NCBI RefSeq assembly: GCF_000149955.1
Contig: NW_017264849.1
Coordinates: 107,626 to 120,615 of the forward strand
DNA length: 12,990 nt
Direction of reading: 5' to 3'
Source of the DNA: Fusarium oxysporum f. sp. lycopersici 4287
Lineage: Eukaryota; Ascomycota; Sordariomycetes; Hypocreales; Nectriaceae
Shown in pieces: positions 1 to 8,969 of the stretch. Each line of letters begins with the position of its first letter. Positions within the stretch are counted from its first letter, which is position 1. The translations under genes were made by a program, and so were the position numbers. The notes below the pieces were generated by a model. It made no database searches and was not told the origin of the DNA. It saw only the letters and a list, made by a program, of their open reading frames with translations.

Positions 1-891
1 TCGCATTTTAGGGGACAGGTTCCGGTAGAGAAAGTGGTGAATCGTCGAAAGAGGCGATCTCATGGAAAGACCAACGCTATCTGCAAGAGTAGTGAAGCAG
101 CCCTGCTCATCGGAGAGCGAAACATCTTCAAACTCAAAGAGGTCATCCGGTCCACCTGATGCGGGTTTTGCCTTGAGTTCCTCGAGTTGTCTGCCGATCT
201 GGCCGTCTCCAGAATCAATTTCCAAAGGAGGCACCGAGGATAATATCGAGTGCTGAGTTGTGGATGTCCTGAGCTATGTCGAATGGCCTGCCGCCTGATA
301 AGTCTAGTTTACGATCCCAAAGCTTGAGAAGACTACCGAACTTGTCGTGGATCTCCGGAGCCGAAGCCTATAGAAATCAGCAAACACTCCGTTGCATAGC
401 ATGTGTGTACTTACCTGCTGAAGAAAAGTCGGTGCCATCAAATCACGAATCAACTCCTTGTTCTTCTTGAACTTTGGATCCGAGGATTTCAGCGTGATAT
501 GATGACCCGGTACAACACCGTTGAACTGCTCCCACGTCACATCACTTCGGTCGAACTCCTTCAATCGACGCATACAAATATCCGAGGCCTCAAAGTAATC
601 CGCTACAAAAACCCATGGTGCGCCGAAAGGTCTCATAAAGACCTGAACGATTGGCGATTGATGTCTCGCAGGTTGCTGCGCCCACCATTCTCGACGATTA
701 GGAGCATCTCTGAACTCGGGGATGTCGCCCATGAAGGACTTGACTGCATTTTCGTTATATGGGATACCTGGGATTGGCTTTGGAAGAAGCCAGCGTCGGA
801 GGAGGTACAGCGCACTGAGGATTGAGAAGCCTAAGGCTAAGGTGAAGTCTTTTGGAGCGCGCTCCGATAGCTCAATAAGACGTGACAACAT
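1..891 (-). CDS. Cytochrome P450 monooxygenase, N-terminal part, with an apparent frameshift
   Basis: The ATG is at 891-889. Exon 1 is 891-415 (159 codons), a 47-bp intron spans 414-368 (GTAAGT donor, GCTGAT branch, CTATAG acceptor), and exon 2 runs from 367 off the left edge. The protein starts with a hydrophobic anchor (about residues 16-37) and a proline-rich hinge (PKPIPGIPYN, 38-47), as in ER-bound microsomal P450s. It then has P450-like N-terminal segments such as PWVFVADYFEASDICMRRL (92-110) and the helix-C-like FKKNKELIRDLMAPTFLQQ (141-159). Exon 2 continues in family style (DIHNSALDIILGASFG) but meets TGA at 217-215. Skipping one A at 220 restores an open frame to the window edge (73 codons). 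Heme ligand, I helix and ExxR lie outside. Substrate cannot be inferred. No intron of normal length repairs the frame, so this is a sequencing error or a decayed gene. An earlier TTG at 912 is in frame, but the ATG is preferred. Confidence 0.82.
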
Positions 892-1746
892 GATGGCTGA
901 TTGCAGAAGCAAGCAAGGTTTACTGGGCGTAGTCGGTCTTTATAACACTTTGTCGATGGGACAATCGGTAAGAAGACAGCAAACTCTAATCTGGGAGGCA
1001 TTTGCCGACCTTGCTGGGATCTCGCATGTGAATTGAGTGCGACCTTATTGGTTCGTCGCAGCATACTTCCGCAATCTTATTAGTGGAGGCGCACGGCTTG
1101 CGGGGTTGTGAAATGTTATCTTTTAGCGCAAAGAAGACACCGGGGGTGATAATGGTATCTTCAGCTAGCTATTGGCTTTTATAGCAAACTAAGTTCGTTA
1201 TTATAGATTGCTGGAGATTTTGCAACGGCGACACCAGTGAGAGTGTTACACCATGGTGCCTTAAAGGATCCAATAGAAAGCGAAAAGAATGAGGAAAATA
1301 TCTGTATCGGGAAATTCCTTCGAGATGGTTGTCGCCGTCTGAGGTAAGCGGAGTCAATCATTGACATCGCATTGAGCGTTACTGCTTATCTGCGTCGCAT
1401 AAACAGTCACTCTATAGAGTTTGGGATTTTCCCGCTTATAACCTTCCGCGGTGGCCGACTCCATGCCGACGTCGCACTTGACTGAACAGCGGAATGGCAA
1501 TACGATGGCCAGTACGCCCGATCATTTTAGCCTGTTGAATCAGCAAAAGAATCTCTTTCTTATTAAATATCAATCTATGAGAGGATATAAAAGCCAATCA
1601 GTAAGGAAACATGATCTCATCCTGCGCGCGAGAAGGATTGGCTTCCAGGTTGACTCAAAGGAGCGACGACAAGGTAGGTCCTGCAGAAAGAAATTACATA
1701 CAATACCAGAGAGATAAAGATTAGAAGAACAATGACAAACCTAACT
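892..1746. other. Intergenic: P450 promoter side and 3' flank of the coiled-coil gene
   Basis: No convincing gene lies here. On the minus strand, a TATAAA (plus coordinates 939-944) lies about 50 bp before the P450 ATG and a CCAAT box (1047-1051) about 155 bp before it; both are plausible core-promoter elements. On the plus strand, a good TATAAAAG (1586-1593) precedes an ATG at 1611 that opens a 38-codon frame ending at a TAG near 1724. This frame has no recognisable content and is treated as chance. Other short frames in this stretch lack family features. Confidence 0.5.
939..944 (-). promoter_or_regulatory. Candidate TATA box of the P450 gene
   Basis: TATAAA reads on the minus strand 48-53 bp upstream of the P450 ATG at 891. 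The spacing suits a short 5' leader. A CCAAT box on the same strand at 1047-1051 supports a promoter here. Motif matches only. Confidence 0.4.
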
Positions 1747-3366
1747 TCATCTGCTGCGATAGCTCAAGTGTTGAGAAAACATGTAGTCAAACGAAAAGAA
1801 ATCCAGCAAGGCTCGACGGCGATATCTTACCCATCTAAGTGGCCATAGAGTTTTCTTTTCTTGTGTATATACTTCGTGAGAACGATTGCGGTGTCTGCGA
1901 GGTTGTTGAGCTTCTTCCTCTCTTTCTAGCCTCCTCTGCTCTGGTCGTCTTCGCTGCTCCCGTCGTCGTCTATCTCGTCGGCGTCTAGCATCATCGCTGT
2001 TCGTCCTTGAATCCCGATAAATACTGTTTAAATGCCGCTGTGGATCGAATCCCAGGATTACTTTTGTTTCAGATGTCACTGGAGCTGTGACTGGCATCGC
2101 TGGGGTCTCGGTGTCTTGTGGTGCCGTTGAGTCTTGTCCTGTCGTGATACCTCCCATCTCGACATCGCCGCCTTGAACCTCAACTCCGAGATCTGCACTC
2201 CTCATTTGCGCTTCTTCTGGATGAGCTCCAAGGGCCTGACTCTCTAGTCCCTCTGGAGGGCTATCTTCGTTTTGATGTTGTTCGAGAGCGTTTCTCATCT
2301 CGTCGTTTTCCTGACGAAGTTGCTCATTTTCCTGCTGCAACTCGGTGAGCCTGTTCTCTTGAGGAATCTGAGAAGCTGGAGATTGTAGCGGCTCAGTGCC
2401 CAATGTCATGGAGCTTTGGTCATCATGGGCCATCGTCGTTTGACAGGCGCCCCCCTCGCCCTTTGAACCTTCAGTCTGTGTAGAGCTGTCTTGGCCAGAG
2501 GTCCTCCGTTTACGGCTCTGTTTGAGTTGTATTTCGAGTCTTTTTTTATCATTCTCTAACACACTCTCCTTAGCCTCGAGTTTGCGGATATCTTTGCCTG
2601 CTTTGTCAAGCCCATCGTCAAGTACTGTATTGCGCTTTTGGGCCGCGGCCCAGTCCCCCTGGACTATATAACTCCAGTCCACTAGGTCTTTGAACCTCTC
2701 TTCTAACGGTTTATTCTCTTTGTTCTCGATTATCTCCCTTTGTCTTGGGTCTAGTTCTGTCAAAAAAGTCGGTTTTGAAGCAGGGAGCTTTGCTATTTCT
2801 GAACCTCTTTCCTCCCGTTCCGAGGGCTGAATCTTCAGTCCTGGTTCCGTGTCTGAACTTAGACGCTCAGTCAAATCTCTCGCCTGTTGCTCAGCTTTAT
2901 CCCGTTGTAGTGTCGCTTCGTTGAGTTCCATCACCAGTGCGTGCACATTCTGCGTAGGTGCGAAGCTGAAGTGCCATTCTCGATTGTCCTCATAGATTTG
3001 AAACAAAGCTTTAGGGACACCGAAAGCTCTTGAGAAATTTTCAGGTGCCTTTGGCAGGTCTGGCTCTGGGTCTTGGACTTCTTCATCAGTGACGTTGACC
3101 TCCTTAACAGAGCTAGCCAGACTACTGACTGGTGAGGACGATCGAGATGGGGACTTGGACGAAAATACTGATGAATATCGCCGGTTGCTTCTTGTAGGGC
3201 TTGGGATCCTGGTAATAGATTCGCCTGATGAGAGACCTCTTAGTGAGTTAGGAGATCCTGCTCCACAAGAGCTTGGCTGTCTAGGATCATCCGGCGAGCG
3301 ATAGCTTTGTACTGTTTCGATATGGTCAGAGACCGAAGGAAGTTTCGAGGGGCCAGCGGTAGCCAT
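1747..3366 (-). CDS. Hypothetical coiled-coil protein with arginine-rich C-terminal region
   Basis: A single uninterrupted 539-residue frame starts at the ATG at 3366-3364, in good context (GCGCCATGGC). I do not recognise the family. In order: a Ser/Pro/Arg-rich, probably disordered N-terminus (about 1-90, with runs such as KSPSRSSSPVSS); an aromatic-containing stretch (about 106-140, FSRAFGVPKALFQIYEDNRE); coiled-coil-prone segments (about 140-170, 220-287, and 338-365 with LTELQQENEQLRQENDEMRN); an acidic Gln/Thr-rich part (about 365-435); and a very basic tract (461-496) dense in Arg. No signal peptide, membrane segment or enzyme motif is visible. The architecture suggests a structural or nucleic-acid-binding role, which is inference only. 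The C-terminus is uncertain: GTAAGA at 1830-1825 could be a donor with CGCAG ending at 1754 as acceptor, which would replace the last 27 residues with about 10. CCAAT (3497-3501) and TATAAA (3426-3431) motifs lie upstream on the same strand. Confidence 0.75.
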   Translation of the reverse strand: MATAGPSKLPSVSDHIETVQSYRSPDDPRQPSSCGAGSPNSLRGLSSGESITRIPSPTRSNRRYSSVFSSKSPSRSSSPVSSLASSVKEVNVTDEEVQDPEPDLPKAPENFSRAFGVPKALFQIYEDNREWHFSFAPTQNVHALVMELNEATLQRDKAEQQARDLTERLSSDTEPGLKIQPSEREERGSEIAKLPASKPTFLTELDPRQREIIENKENKPLEERFKDLVDWSYIVQGDWAAAQKRNTVLDDGLDKAGKDIRKLEAKESVLENDKKRLEIQLKQSRKRRTSGQDSSTQTEGSKGEGGACQTTMAHDDQSSMTLGTEPLQSPASQIPQENRLTELQQENEQLRQENDEMRNALEQHQNEDSPPEGLESQALGAHPEEAQMRSADLGVEVQGGDVEMGGITTGQDSTAPQDTETPAMPVTAPVTSETKVILGFDPQRHLNSIYRDSRTNSDDARRRRDRRRREQRRRPEQRRLEREEEAQQPRRHRNRSHEVYTQEKKTLWPLRWVRYRRRALLDFFSFDYMFSQHLSYRSR

Positions 3367-3425
3367 GGCGCTACATGTGCGAGCTCTGTAGAACGAAGAC
3401 TTATGATAGGAGACAAAGGCTTTAA

Positions 3426-3433
3426 TTTATAAA
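3426..3433 (-). promoter_or_regulatory. Candidate TATA box of the coiled-coil gene
   Basis: TTTATAAA is its own reverse complement and gives TATAAA on the minus strand 60-65 bp before the ATG at 3366. A CCAAT motif on the same strand (3497-3501) lies about 130 bp before the start. Confidence 0.4.
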
Positions 3434-4208
3434 GGCTTCACATAGCTGGAAGGGACTTCAAAGAGCCTCAGAGCGATCCCGATATAAGGTTACCTAATTG
3501 GTCCACACAATTGTGTACACAGAGCCTGCATCGATGAGTTGCATTTTTGCGGGCCTCAAAATCGATGGCGCTCATCAGCAGACTTGTCTGGGCAAGTGGT
3601 GGGCAACGCGTTCAGCCAAGGACGTCTTACATGCATGACGCCATTCGGTTCGCGCTTCTTGCCAGCTATAGACATGACGACTACAGCCTCATAATGGTGC
3701 TTCGGCTACGGACGGCTGTTGAACCGCTTGCACTTTAAAAAGCGAAGAGAAGTCCGAGTTGTCCGTCCTCGTGTGACTTAAACCCCCACGATACGAGTGC
3801 TCAGGCTTACATCAATCGCCAACAGCGGCTGGAGATATCGGGTCATTGGATCTACAGCCTGGCAGTATTCGGACTTTCGAGATCGGAGAGTTCGGACATC
3901 GAGTTGCAGCGAAAGTGCATCTATTACTGTTCTCAACATGCCACGTCAATTTACAGGTATCAGTCACATTGGTAAGCGATTGGGAGTGATGTCAACACAC
4001 AAGCTGGACAATTTCCTGTAGCAATTATTTCTTTCTTTACAGTGAGTCTGACTAGACTTACTTGCTGCAAGCTACGTCAACCTGCATCGAATCAATTGAC
4101 TTCATGTCTTTGCTTGCGTCTAATGAATTTATAACAAAAGAGTTATTTAATTTTGCTAGTTCCCTAACATCAGTTAGCAAACGAACTGCCGAAGGCAACG
4201 TTGCGCCC

Positions 4209-4441
4209 GGCTAAATCCAAAGTTATAGCCAAAATACTTTAAATAAAAACCTCATCTATCTGACGATCTTGAATTAACAGCATGACATTTACAGTACTCC
4301 ACGTGGGGGGACTATCACCCTCCGGGGCCCCGGATCGCAACTTCAAAAAGCATCAGCACATACCCTGTACCACCGGCCAGCCTTCCGATTGGCTCTATCT
4401 CTTGGCGGTGAACAACGGAGTTTCCGCGATCCTCGTCCAAT
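4209..4441 (+). promoter_or_regulatory. Candidate carbon-source control region of the beta-glucosidase gene
   Basis: Seen: GGCTAAA at 4209-4215, which matches the published XlnR/Xyr1 activator site; an E-box CACGTG (4300-4305) overlapping GTGGGG (4303-4308); a perfect 12-bp palindrome CCGGGGCCCCGG (4322-4333) holding inverted CCGGGG copies; and CCAAT boxes at 4388-4392 (reverse) and 4437-4441. GTGGGG and CCGGGG both fit the SYGGRG consensus of the carbon catabolite repressor CreA/Cre1. The cluster lies 120-350 bp before the first ATG. Induction by plant polysaccharide and repression by glucose is inferred from motifs only. Confidence 0.4.
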
Positions 4442-4513
4442 GACGTATTTACGGGCCTAATCGGTTAATCACCGGCTCATTCGCTGCTCATGCAACAAAG
4501 CTCAGGTAACGCG

Positions 4514-4561
4514 ATGAACTGATAAATGCAAGCAACAACACCTCCGCTTCTATCAAGATGA
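4514..4561 (+). promoter_or_regulatory. Two short upstream open reading frames in the glucosidase leader
   Basis: ATG AAC TGA at 4514-4522 is a two-codon frame. A second ATG at 4526 opens eleven codons ending in TGA at 4559-4561, which overlaps the first in-frame ATG of the glucosidase (4558) as ATGA. They matter only if the transcript starts upstream of 4514, which the sequence cannot show. Confidence 0.35.
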
Positions 4562-7092
4562 GGATCTGTGAGGTAGTGCCCGACATGATGTGGTCGACCA
4601 AGCTCTTGTGTCTTGCGCTGCAAGTCACGTCTTCATTCTCTCTCCCCGCTGAGATTCCGCCTGAAGAGCATCCATCGCGTAAGATCCGCCTTAAACTTAA
4701 CCCCTGATGGCGCTAACCTTTGACATCGCAAGGAACTGGCAAAGGAATTTGGAAAGATGCATACGCAAAAGCGCAGCAATTTGTGGATCGATTGACACTT
4801 GAAGAAAAAGTCAATGTTACGCGTGGTTTTACTTCGGATAATATTTGCGCTGGCAATACTGGTACGATACCGCGTCTTGGATGGCCGGGTTTGTGTCTCC
4901 ATGATGCAGGTAATGGAGTGAGAGCGACGGATTTTGTGAACTCATATCCTTCTGCTTTGCATGTTGGGGCGAGCTGGGATAAGAATTTGACGTATCAGCG
5001 GGGGTATTATATGGGGAAGGAGTTCAAGGCCAAGGGAGGTGAGTACCAGCACGCAAACGACAGGTTTCGTGGGCTGATGATGTTTAGTGAATGTTCTCCT
5101 TGGACCGAACGTTGGACCGCTGGGAAGAACACCACTTGGCGGGAGAAACTGGGAGGGTTTCTCAGTTGATCCGTACCTGACGGGGCAACTCAGCGCAGAG
5201 TCCATCATCGGGCATCAAGACGCCGGAGTCATCGCCAACGTCAAAGTCAGTACCCCCTTCACGTCCATCACCACCACTAACCTCCCCAGCACTTCATCGC
5301 CAACGAGCAAGAAACATTCCGCCGTCCCTACTTTGGCATTGAAGCAGTATCCTCCAACATCGACGACAAGACCCTCCACGAATACTACCTCTGGCCGTTC
5401 GTCGACTCAGTAAGAGCAGGCGTCGCATCGGTAATGTGTTCATACAATCGAGTCAACGGAACATATGCCTGTGAGAACAGCAAGCTCATGAATGGGCTTC
5501 TCAAGACTGAACTTGAGTTTGAGGGGTTTGTGTTGCTGGATTGGAATGCGCAGCATAATCTTGAGAGTGCGAATGCGGGACTGGATATGGTCATGCCGAT
5601 GGGGGGATTCTGGGGGGAGAATTTGACGATGGCTGTTGAGAATGGGACTGTTAAGGAGGCTAGGGTTACGGATATGGCTACAAGGTATTTTCCCCTAAGC
5701 ACTGGGTGGGCGGTCACTAACGAGGGTAGGATTTTGGCTGCGTGGTACCTCGTCGGTCAAGACATTGACTTTCCAACTCCCGGCATCGGAATGAAGAACC
5801 TTTCTCTTCCTCATGAACAAGTCGAAGCGCGCATCCCCGAATCACGACCAACTTTGCTCGAGGGCGCTATCGCAGGGCACGTACTCGTCAAGAACGAGAA
5901 CAACACCCTCCCTTTTGCTCAAAAGCCCAAGATGATCTCTGTCTTTGGGTATGATGCCACCGTCGCCAAGACGAAGAACACAGATAATCTTTTTCAGCTG
6001 GGATACACGTCTTCGCCAGAGATGGGACAGGCTGTTCTTGGGACTGAAGAGCACTTTGATCAAGCTGCCAAGGGAGGGACTATTGTTTCGGGTGGTAGGG
6101 CAGCTGCTAATTCGCCGCCTTACATTAGCGATGTGAGTTTGCTCTCCGAGTGTTGAGAAACTACTAACGTTTCGTAGCCCCTCAGCGCAATCCAACAAAG
6201 AGCTGCAAAAGACGGAAGCTGGGTGAATTGGGATCTTTCATCCTCCAACCCCGACGTGAACGGCGCAACTGATGTCTGTCTTGTCTTCATCAACGCCATG
6301 GCAACAGAAGGCTGGGATCGCGATGGTCTCCACGACGATTTTAGCGACGCCCTGATCCTCAACGTCGCGTCGCAATGCGCCAACACGGTTGTTACAATCC
6401 ACGCAGCAGGAATTCGTCTTGTTGATCAGTGGATCGAACATCCTAACATCACCGCGACTATAATCGCTCATCTTCCCGGCCAAGATAGTGGCGAGGCGCT
6501 CGTGAAGCTTCTTTATGGTGAGGCAGATTTCTCAGGAAAGTTGCCGTATACGTTGGCGAAGAACGAGAGTGATTATACTCCTTACAAGCCCTGTGGGCTG
6601 GAGGAGGGGAGTAAGGATCCGCAGTGCGACTTTACTGAAGGCGTGTATTTGGACTACCGCTCTTTTGACGATCGGGATGTGGCGCCGAGATTTGAGTTTG
6701 GGTATGGGCTTAGCTACACTGAGTTCGAGTACTCTGACTTGGTAGTCAAGGTTGCTGAGACAAGTGCTTCAGCTACCGATGACGATCTCTGGAGTACTTT
6801 TGCCACTGTTCAAGCTACCGTCTCCAACATTGGAAAACGAGATGGTGAGGAGATTACTCAACTGTACGTTGCTATTCCGAATAGTCCTCCCAAGCAACTC
6901 CGAGGTTTTGAAAAGGTCAAGATCAGCCAAGGAGAATCTGCTGAGATTCCATTCGAGCTCGCAAGGCGTGATCTCAGCGTTTGGGACGTCGTCAAGCAGG
7001 ATTGGACTCTTCAATCAGGCAACTACACCATTTTCGTCGGCTCCAGCAGCCGCGCCCTCCCCCTAACAGAATCCTTCACCATAGAAGTTTAG
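4558..7092 (+). CDS. Secreted glycoside hydrolase family 3 beta-glucosidase
   Basis: This enzyme hydrolyses terminal beta-glucosides with retention, presumably releasing glucose from cellobiose or plant glucosides outside the cell. Exons: 4558-4678, 4733-5038, 5088-5245, 5290-5684, 5730-6132 and 6178-7092; five introns of 44-54 bp give 765 residues, a normal GH3 length. A hydrophobic signal core (LLCLALQV, 17-24) follows the start. The ATG at 4585 would give a tidier signal peptide starting MMWSTK (756 residues). The (beta/alpha)8 domain shows LHDAGNGVR (97-104), GPNVGPLGR (148-156), the conserved Lys-His pair in NVKHF (195-196) and the nucleophile context VLLDW (Asp279). The alpha/beta sandwich contains [13 protein letters not shown], with Glu505 as probable acid/base. 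The last ~115 residues form the fibronectin-III-like domain. About nine N-glycosylation sequons support secretion. The usual Ser before the nucleophile Asp is Leu here. The family assignment is secure; the exact substrate is not. Confidence 0.95.
5685..5729 (+). other. In-frame 45-bp intron inside the GH3 gene
   Basis: The boundaries are GTATTT and GGTAG with branch CACTAACG (CTAAC at 5717-5721). It is a multiple of three and contains no stop codon, so unspliced RNA stays open. Removing it joins the conserved GH3 segment [10 protein letters not shown]; keeping it would insert 15 residues there. It is therefore called an intron although open-frame analysis alone would miss it. Confidence 0.85.
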
Positions 7093-7132
7093 AAAGCAAA
7101 TCTATAAACTTTTAATTACAAGATCATACAAG

Positions 7133-7138
7133 AATAAA
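7133..7138 (+). terminator. Candidate polyadenylation signal of the GH3 gene
   Basis: AATAAA lies 41 bases after the GH3 stop codon and only 4 bases before the end of the convergent regulator gene. Motif match only. Confidence 0.45.
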
Positions 7139-7142
7139 CGAG

Positions 7143-8880
7143 TTACTGTGCTCCCTCGTTACTGACATGCAACCCCACACACTGCTCAAGTATCAACCCC
7201 GGAACTCCAAACCGCGGTAGTAAAACCCTCGCTTTAGCAAGCTGCGTAGATAACCAAGCCTGATTCGTCTTGCTGAGTGCTACAGAGAGCGACCACATGA
7301 AACGATACACCTGGCGGGGGTCTTCTTCGAGGGCTTTTGTGGCGACGCTGAAGATGTAGGATAGGGAGGGCTCGGGCTTGAAGGGCGTTTCGTTGTAGGT
7401 GTCTAGGCTGGAGCAGAGGATCTGCAGGGCGTGGAAGTCGAGGGCAGCGGCGTAGACTGTCCACATGAGACGTTTTCCGCCGGAGGAGGGTGTTTTCTTT
7501 GCTAGGAGGAGGATATCGGCGAATTCCTGTTGTCGTTAGTCGAATGTCAATGGTTATACTGGATGGGCTGTCGTACGTCACCGAAGCTTTCGACATGTCG
7601 CCAGAGTTTCTTCAGATCATCATATCCACCGTGCGTTGTTGACCGTGCTAGTCTGAGGAGCTCAAGCTTTGATCCTTGACATAGATGATACAAGCGAAGA
7701 GGCCGGTAGTTCTCCAAATCGTCGAGGAGTTCTGATATAGGATATTGTTCACCCCACATTTTGGGTAGAGCTGATCTGACACTGAGGAAGAGATGTTCAT
7801 GTGAGATGTAGTCATGAGCATCGCGCGATAGAAAGTCAAGACAGAACTGTCCGCTGTTCATGTTACCTGTTGCCGAGTCCGCGTCGAGGTATCTATGTCT
7901 GTCAGTACAGAACACTGGTGTTCCGGTCAGTGAACTTACAACGTATACAATAACATCGCCTGCGCAACACAAGGTAACTTCTTCTCAGTCGCCTGTCCAT
8001 CATCCCGCAAATACGGCCTCAAGAACAACCGTATCCCATCAAGATGCAGCAACGACGCCCCCGTAGTCTCGGAATCACAAGCCTCATACCTCATGATCAG
8101 AAACCACATCGTAAACAACGCATCGATATCACAATCCTGCTCCGGTGTCTGACAAATACGATCCAGCAACGATGACAGATCCTTCAAAGCTTGTGTATAA
8201 TGCACCGCGGCCGCAGCTCCAAGCCGACTCGCCCTCTCCGAAGCACCCGCCTCAAGAAGATCCCTCGCTCGTAGCTCCATATTCGCAACTGCAATAAAAC
8301 TCCTCATCACGCCGGGATACACACTCGCGATATTCGCATAGATATACGAGAAACAACTCCACGGCCAGAGCTTTCCGTAACTCACCACCATAGTCGAATA
8401 AGGGATGTACGCAAAAGCCGCCCTGTCCTGCTCACTCAACTGCAGTGAATTCGCAAGCGGTATATGCGCCGCTGCTAAATGCGACCGTGGAAAGTCATGG
8501 CCGCTCGCTGGTGAAACAGGACTTCCCGAGTCAAAACTCGCAGGCGATTCACTAGACGCAAGCAATCTCGGGCTTCCGTACGCAGGACTCTCAACCCTCT
8601 TCCCCCTTGCACTAAGTGCCTGGCCTGGTTCAAGCCATTCACACTTATTAGGGCTGTTCTCACAGCGTTTACAAACAGGTCTTTGCTCATCACACTTGAC
8701 TTTTCGAATACGACATGTCAAACACCCTTGAGAAATTATTTTGTCAGCAGCGATATCGGAAACGGTGTGGTGTTCCGGGCGTACCGTTTTTAGAACGCGC
8801 TTTTCGGCGATCTGCGATGGGGGAGGGCATGGCGAGCGGAGATATGACCCGGGAATACAGACGCGCTGTGCAGATAACAT
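7143..8880 (-). CDS. Zn2Cys6 fungal-specific transcription factor
   Basis: Exons on the minus strand: 8880-7940, 7892-7577 and 7526-7143. The introns are 47 bp (GTAAGT..ATAG) and 50 bp (GTACGA..ACAG with CTAAC branch), giving 546 residues. The binuclear zinc cluster has Cys53, 56, 63, 70, 73 and 80 in the pattern CX2CX6CX6CX2CX6C with the basic stretch RIRKVK, which in this family binds CGG/CCG triplets. A Ser/Pro-rich linker follows (about 98-130). The rest is helical, resembling the Fungal_trans_2 regulatory domain (for example FLIMRYEACDSETTGASLLHLDG). It is expected in the nucleus. It is divergent from the M20 amidohydrolase and may control it. The first ATG gives about 50 residues before the zinc cluster; many relatives start much closer to it, so a different start or 5' exon is possible. 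The tail lies 50 bp from the GH3 stop. Confidence 0.92.
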
Positions 8881-8969
8881 GGGATCGTATATGCTGTGTA
8901 ATTGTGATGCAACGTGCAACTGAATCAGTTTTTTTTTTGTTATCGTCAGGGCGTTAAAGTCTAGGCTGC

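Larger units (their letters stand above)
3367..4557. other. Divergent intergenic region between the coiled-coil gene and the beta-glucosidase
   Basis: This 1.2 kb stretch has no supported gene; the open frames at 3547-3738 and 3797-4021 show no family signal. The left end holds a palindromic TTTATAAA (3426-3433) and a CCAAT box for the minus-strand gene. Overlapping palindromes lie at 3505-3521. From about 4120 to 4260 the sequence is AT-rich. The right 350 bp carry candidate carbon-response sites and CCAAT boxes for the glucosidase, followed by two short upstream open frames. Confidence 0.55.

Noticed and set aside
218..260. A tiny intron that would avoid the P450 stop codon
   Set aside because: The only GT..AG pair giving the right frame change spans 28 bp, below any usual fungal intron, and would remove conserved residues.
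403..825. A plus-strand frame of 140 codons opposite the P450
   Set aside because: It is the antisense shadow of P450 exon 1, whose minus-strand reading is clearly family-like.
1586..1730. TATAAAAG followed by an ATG and a 38-codon frame
   Set aside because: The TATA match is good, but the peptide has no features and the spacing is very tight (17 bp to the ATG).
3547..4021. Short plus-strand open frames upstream of the GH3 gene
   Set aside because: Two unrelated frames of 63 and 74 codons show no family features and no start or promoter signals worth the name.
8710..8780. A 58-bp intron just before the zinc cluster of the regulator
   Set aside because: GTACGC with a CTGAC branch and CAAG acceptor looks plausible, but splicing from that donor shifts the frame into a stop codon.
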